32,544 bases of DNA from Saprospiraceae bacterium (lineage in GTDB: Bacteria; Bacteroidota; Bacteroidia; Chitinophagales; Saprospiraceae): NCBI GenBank assembly GCA_016787285.1, contig JAEUUV010000312.1, forward strand, positions 1 to 32,544. The letters are read 5' to 3'. The position numbers and the translations under genes were made by a program. Shown here one piece after another: positions 31,702-32,544 of this stretch; the stretch's first letter is position 1; each line of letters opens with the position of its first letter. Below the pieces are notes generated by a model, which was given only the letters and a program-made list of their open reading frames with translations, was not told where the DNA came from and did no database searches.

Positions 31702-32544
31702 TTACATTTTTATCATGCGCCGCACGGCACTGCCCTTGGGCGTTTCCAGTTTGTAGAACATCAAGCCGCTTGCGGTATTCAGCACAGTGTTGTCAATTGT
31801 GATAGCATTGTAGCCGTGGGCATAGGTTTCGGTACGGGAAAACAGCACGGTGCCCGCCTCATCGAATATGGTCAGCACGGCTTCCGAAGGTTCCGGCAGG
31901 TGGAACCCGAGCCGCGTGCGGTTTGTCCAGGGGTTGGGCTGATTCTGGTACAGTTCGAGTCCGACACCGGCCACCACAGGCGTTTCGCCGGAGTTGAAGC
32001 GCAGGGCAATATCAAGCAGTTCGGGTGTCGTGCCATCTGTCTCTACGCGATAGGCTTCGGCACGGGTAATGCGGCTGGACAAACTCAGCATCCGACTGAG
32101 CGACCCGGAGTTCGTGGCGCGGAAGGTGACGGCAAACCCGCCGGCGGATTTGGTGGAGAAGTACGAAGCGGTCATGGATTGTTCCTGCGGGAAGATACCG
32201 AAGTTGTCGGCGCTCATGCCGCCACCCGGACGCACATCCACCACTTGAAGGCCGGGGTGGTACAGGGTAAACTGATAGCCGGTGCTCGCTTCGGCGGGGC
32301 GGAATTCCACGAGAAAGGTTTCGCCGGCCTCCACTACGCGTTCTTCCACATCAAATGTCAGGGTACCGGCAGTACGGTCTTCCGTGCTCGACAGGCTGTT
32401 GGTCACGGCGTTGCCGTTTACATCGCCGGTTTTTACGCCCACGAAGTCCTCGTACATCTGGTGCGTCTGCGGATCCACGATTTCCTTCGTTTCCGGGAAA
32501 ATTTCCTGGAACGGATTGCTCGGATTGGGGAATACGTAGTTTTT
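31702..32544 (-). CDS. T9SS-sorted secreted protein, partial (N-terminus beyond the window)
   Basis: The frame is open to the window edge; 280 residues are visible and the N-terminus is missing. The visible part starts FPNPSNPFQEIFPETKE and contains DFVGVKTGDVNGNA, the dockerin-like motif that often precedes the tail of large Bacteroidota surface proteins. A cohesin-like or beta-sandwich domain follows (FLVEFRPAEASTGYQFTLYH). A type IX sorting tail runs from about residue 200 (LYQNQPNPWTNRTRLGFHLP) to KGSAVRRMIKM. A GTG near 32478 is not a credible start. It is likely a large cell-surface or secreted protein. Transcription ends at the terminator 31610-31672. Confidence 0.85.
   Translation of the reverse strand, partial: KNYVFPNPSNPFQEIFPETKEIVDPQTHQMYEDFVGVKTGDVNGNAVTNSLSSTEDRTAGTLTFDVEERVVEAGETFLVEFRPAEASTGYQFTLYHPGLQVVDVRPGGGMSADNFGIFPQEQSMTASYFSTKSAGGFAVTFRATNSGSLSRMLSLSSRITRAEAYRVETDGTTPELLDIALRFNSGETPVVAGVGLELYQNQPNPWTNRTRLGFHLPEPSEAVLTIFDEAGTVLFSRTETYAHGYNAITIDNTVLNTASGLMFYKLETPKGSAVRRMIKM

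Overview
The window comes from a member of the Bacteroidota, probably an environmental Saprospiria/Lewinella-like lineage; the class is a guess, the phylum is well supported. Signs are C-terminal type IX secretion (Por/T9SS) tails on two secreted proteins, the long Bacteroidota form of NusB, DUF983 and DUF5117-type metalloprotease proteins, few Shine-Dalgarno sequences, and repeated TAnnTTTG-like -7 boxes in front of genes. There are no rRNA or tRNA genes, no CRISPR array and no prophage; most of the window is ordinary chromosome peppered with small palindromic repeats.

Layout. 1-3366 (+): a lipoprotein beta-propeller, a thioredoxin, a DUF983 membrane protein and a sulfide:quinone oxidoreductase (SQR) ending in a strong terminator. 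3365-4316: a REP-associated/IS200-like Y1 transposase with its own array of palindromic repeats, flanked by a 93/94-bp direct duplication of the SQR 3' end plus terminator. 4406-6741 (-): nusB followed by a GH29 fucosidase. 6941-11482 (+): two tandem aldonolactone-oxidase-like flavoproteins followed by a membrane class III adenylate cyclase. 18348-11488 (-): eRF1-like small protein, HDAC-family deacetylase, rpsU, xerC/D recombinase, acyl-CoA dehydrogenase, metallo-beta-lactamase-fold hydrolase, heptose-7-phosphate kinase and a T9SS cargo protein; three of these genes are joined by 4-bp ATGA overlaps. 18666-19598 (+): a two-domain fasciclin lipoprotein. 21563-19712 (-): a methyltransferase and a lipoprotein carrying an octanucleotide microsatellite. 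21637-22227 (+): a Uma2 nuclease-fold protein. 24907-22355 (-): a large secreted zinc metalloprotease. 25003-29400 (+): the methionine cluster metY, metX, hom. 32544-29498 (-): a T9SS-tail protein cut by the window edge, then an OPT-family transporter.

The most interesting signal is in the roughly 220-nt leader of metY. A Bacteroidota-type promoter is followed by a 25-codon open reading frame whose first ten residues include four Met and four Cys. Downstream are a hairpin overlapping the peptide-coding region and an intrinsic terminator that ends about 35 nt before metY. This has the architecture of ribosome-mediated transcription attenuation sensing Met/Cys supply. Second are the transposase/REP island with its unusual duplication, and a MITE of about 263 bp with a 7-bp target duplication inserted into an older palindromic repeat between metY and metX. 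Third is the flavoprotein pair in which one paralog has the His expected for covalent FAD attachment and the other has Gln, in an apparent operon with an adenylate cyclase.
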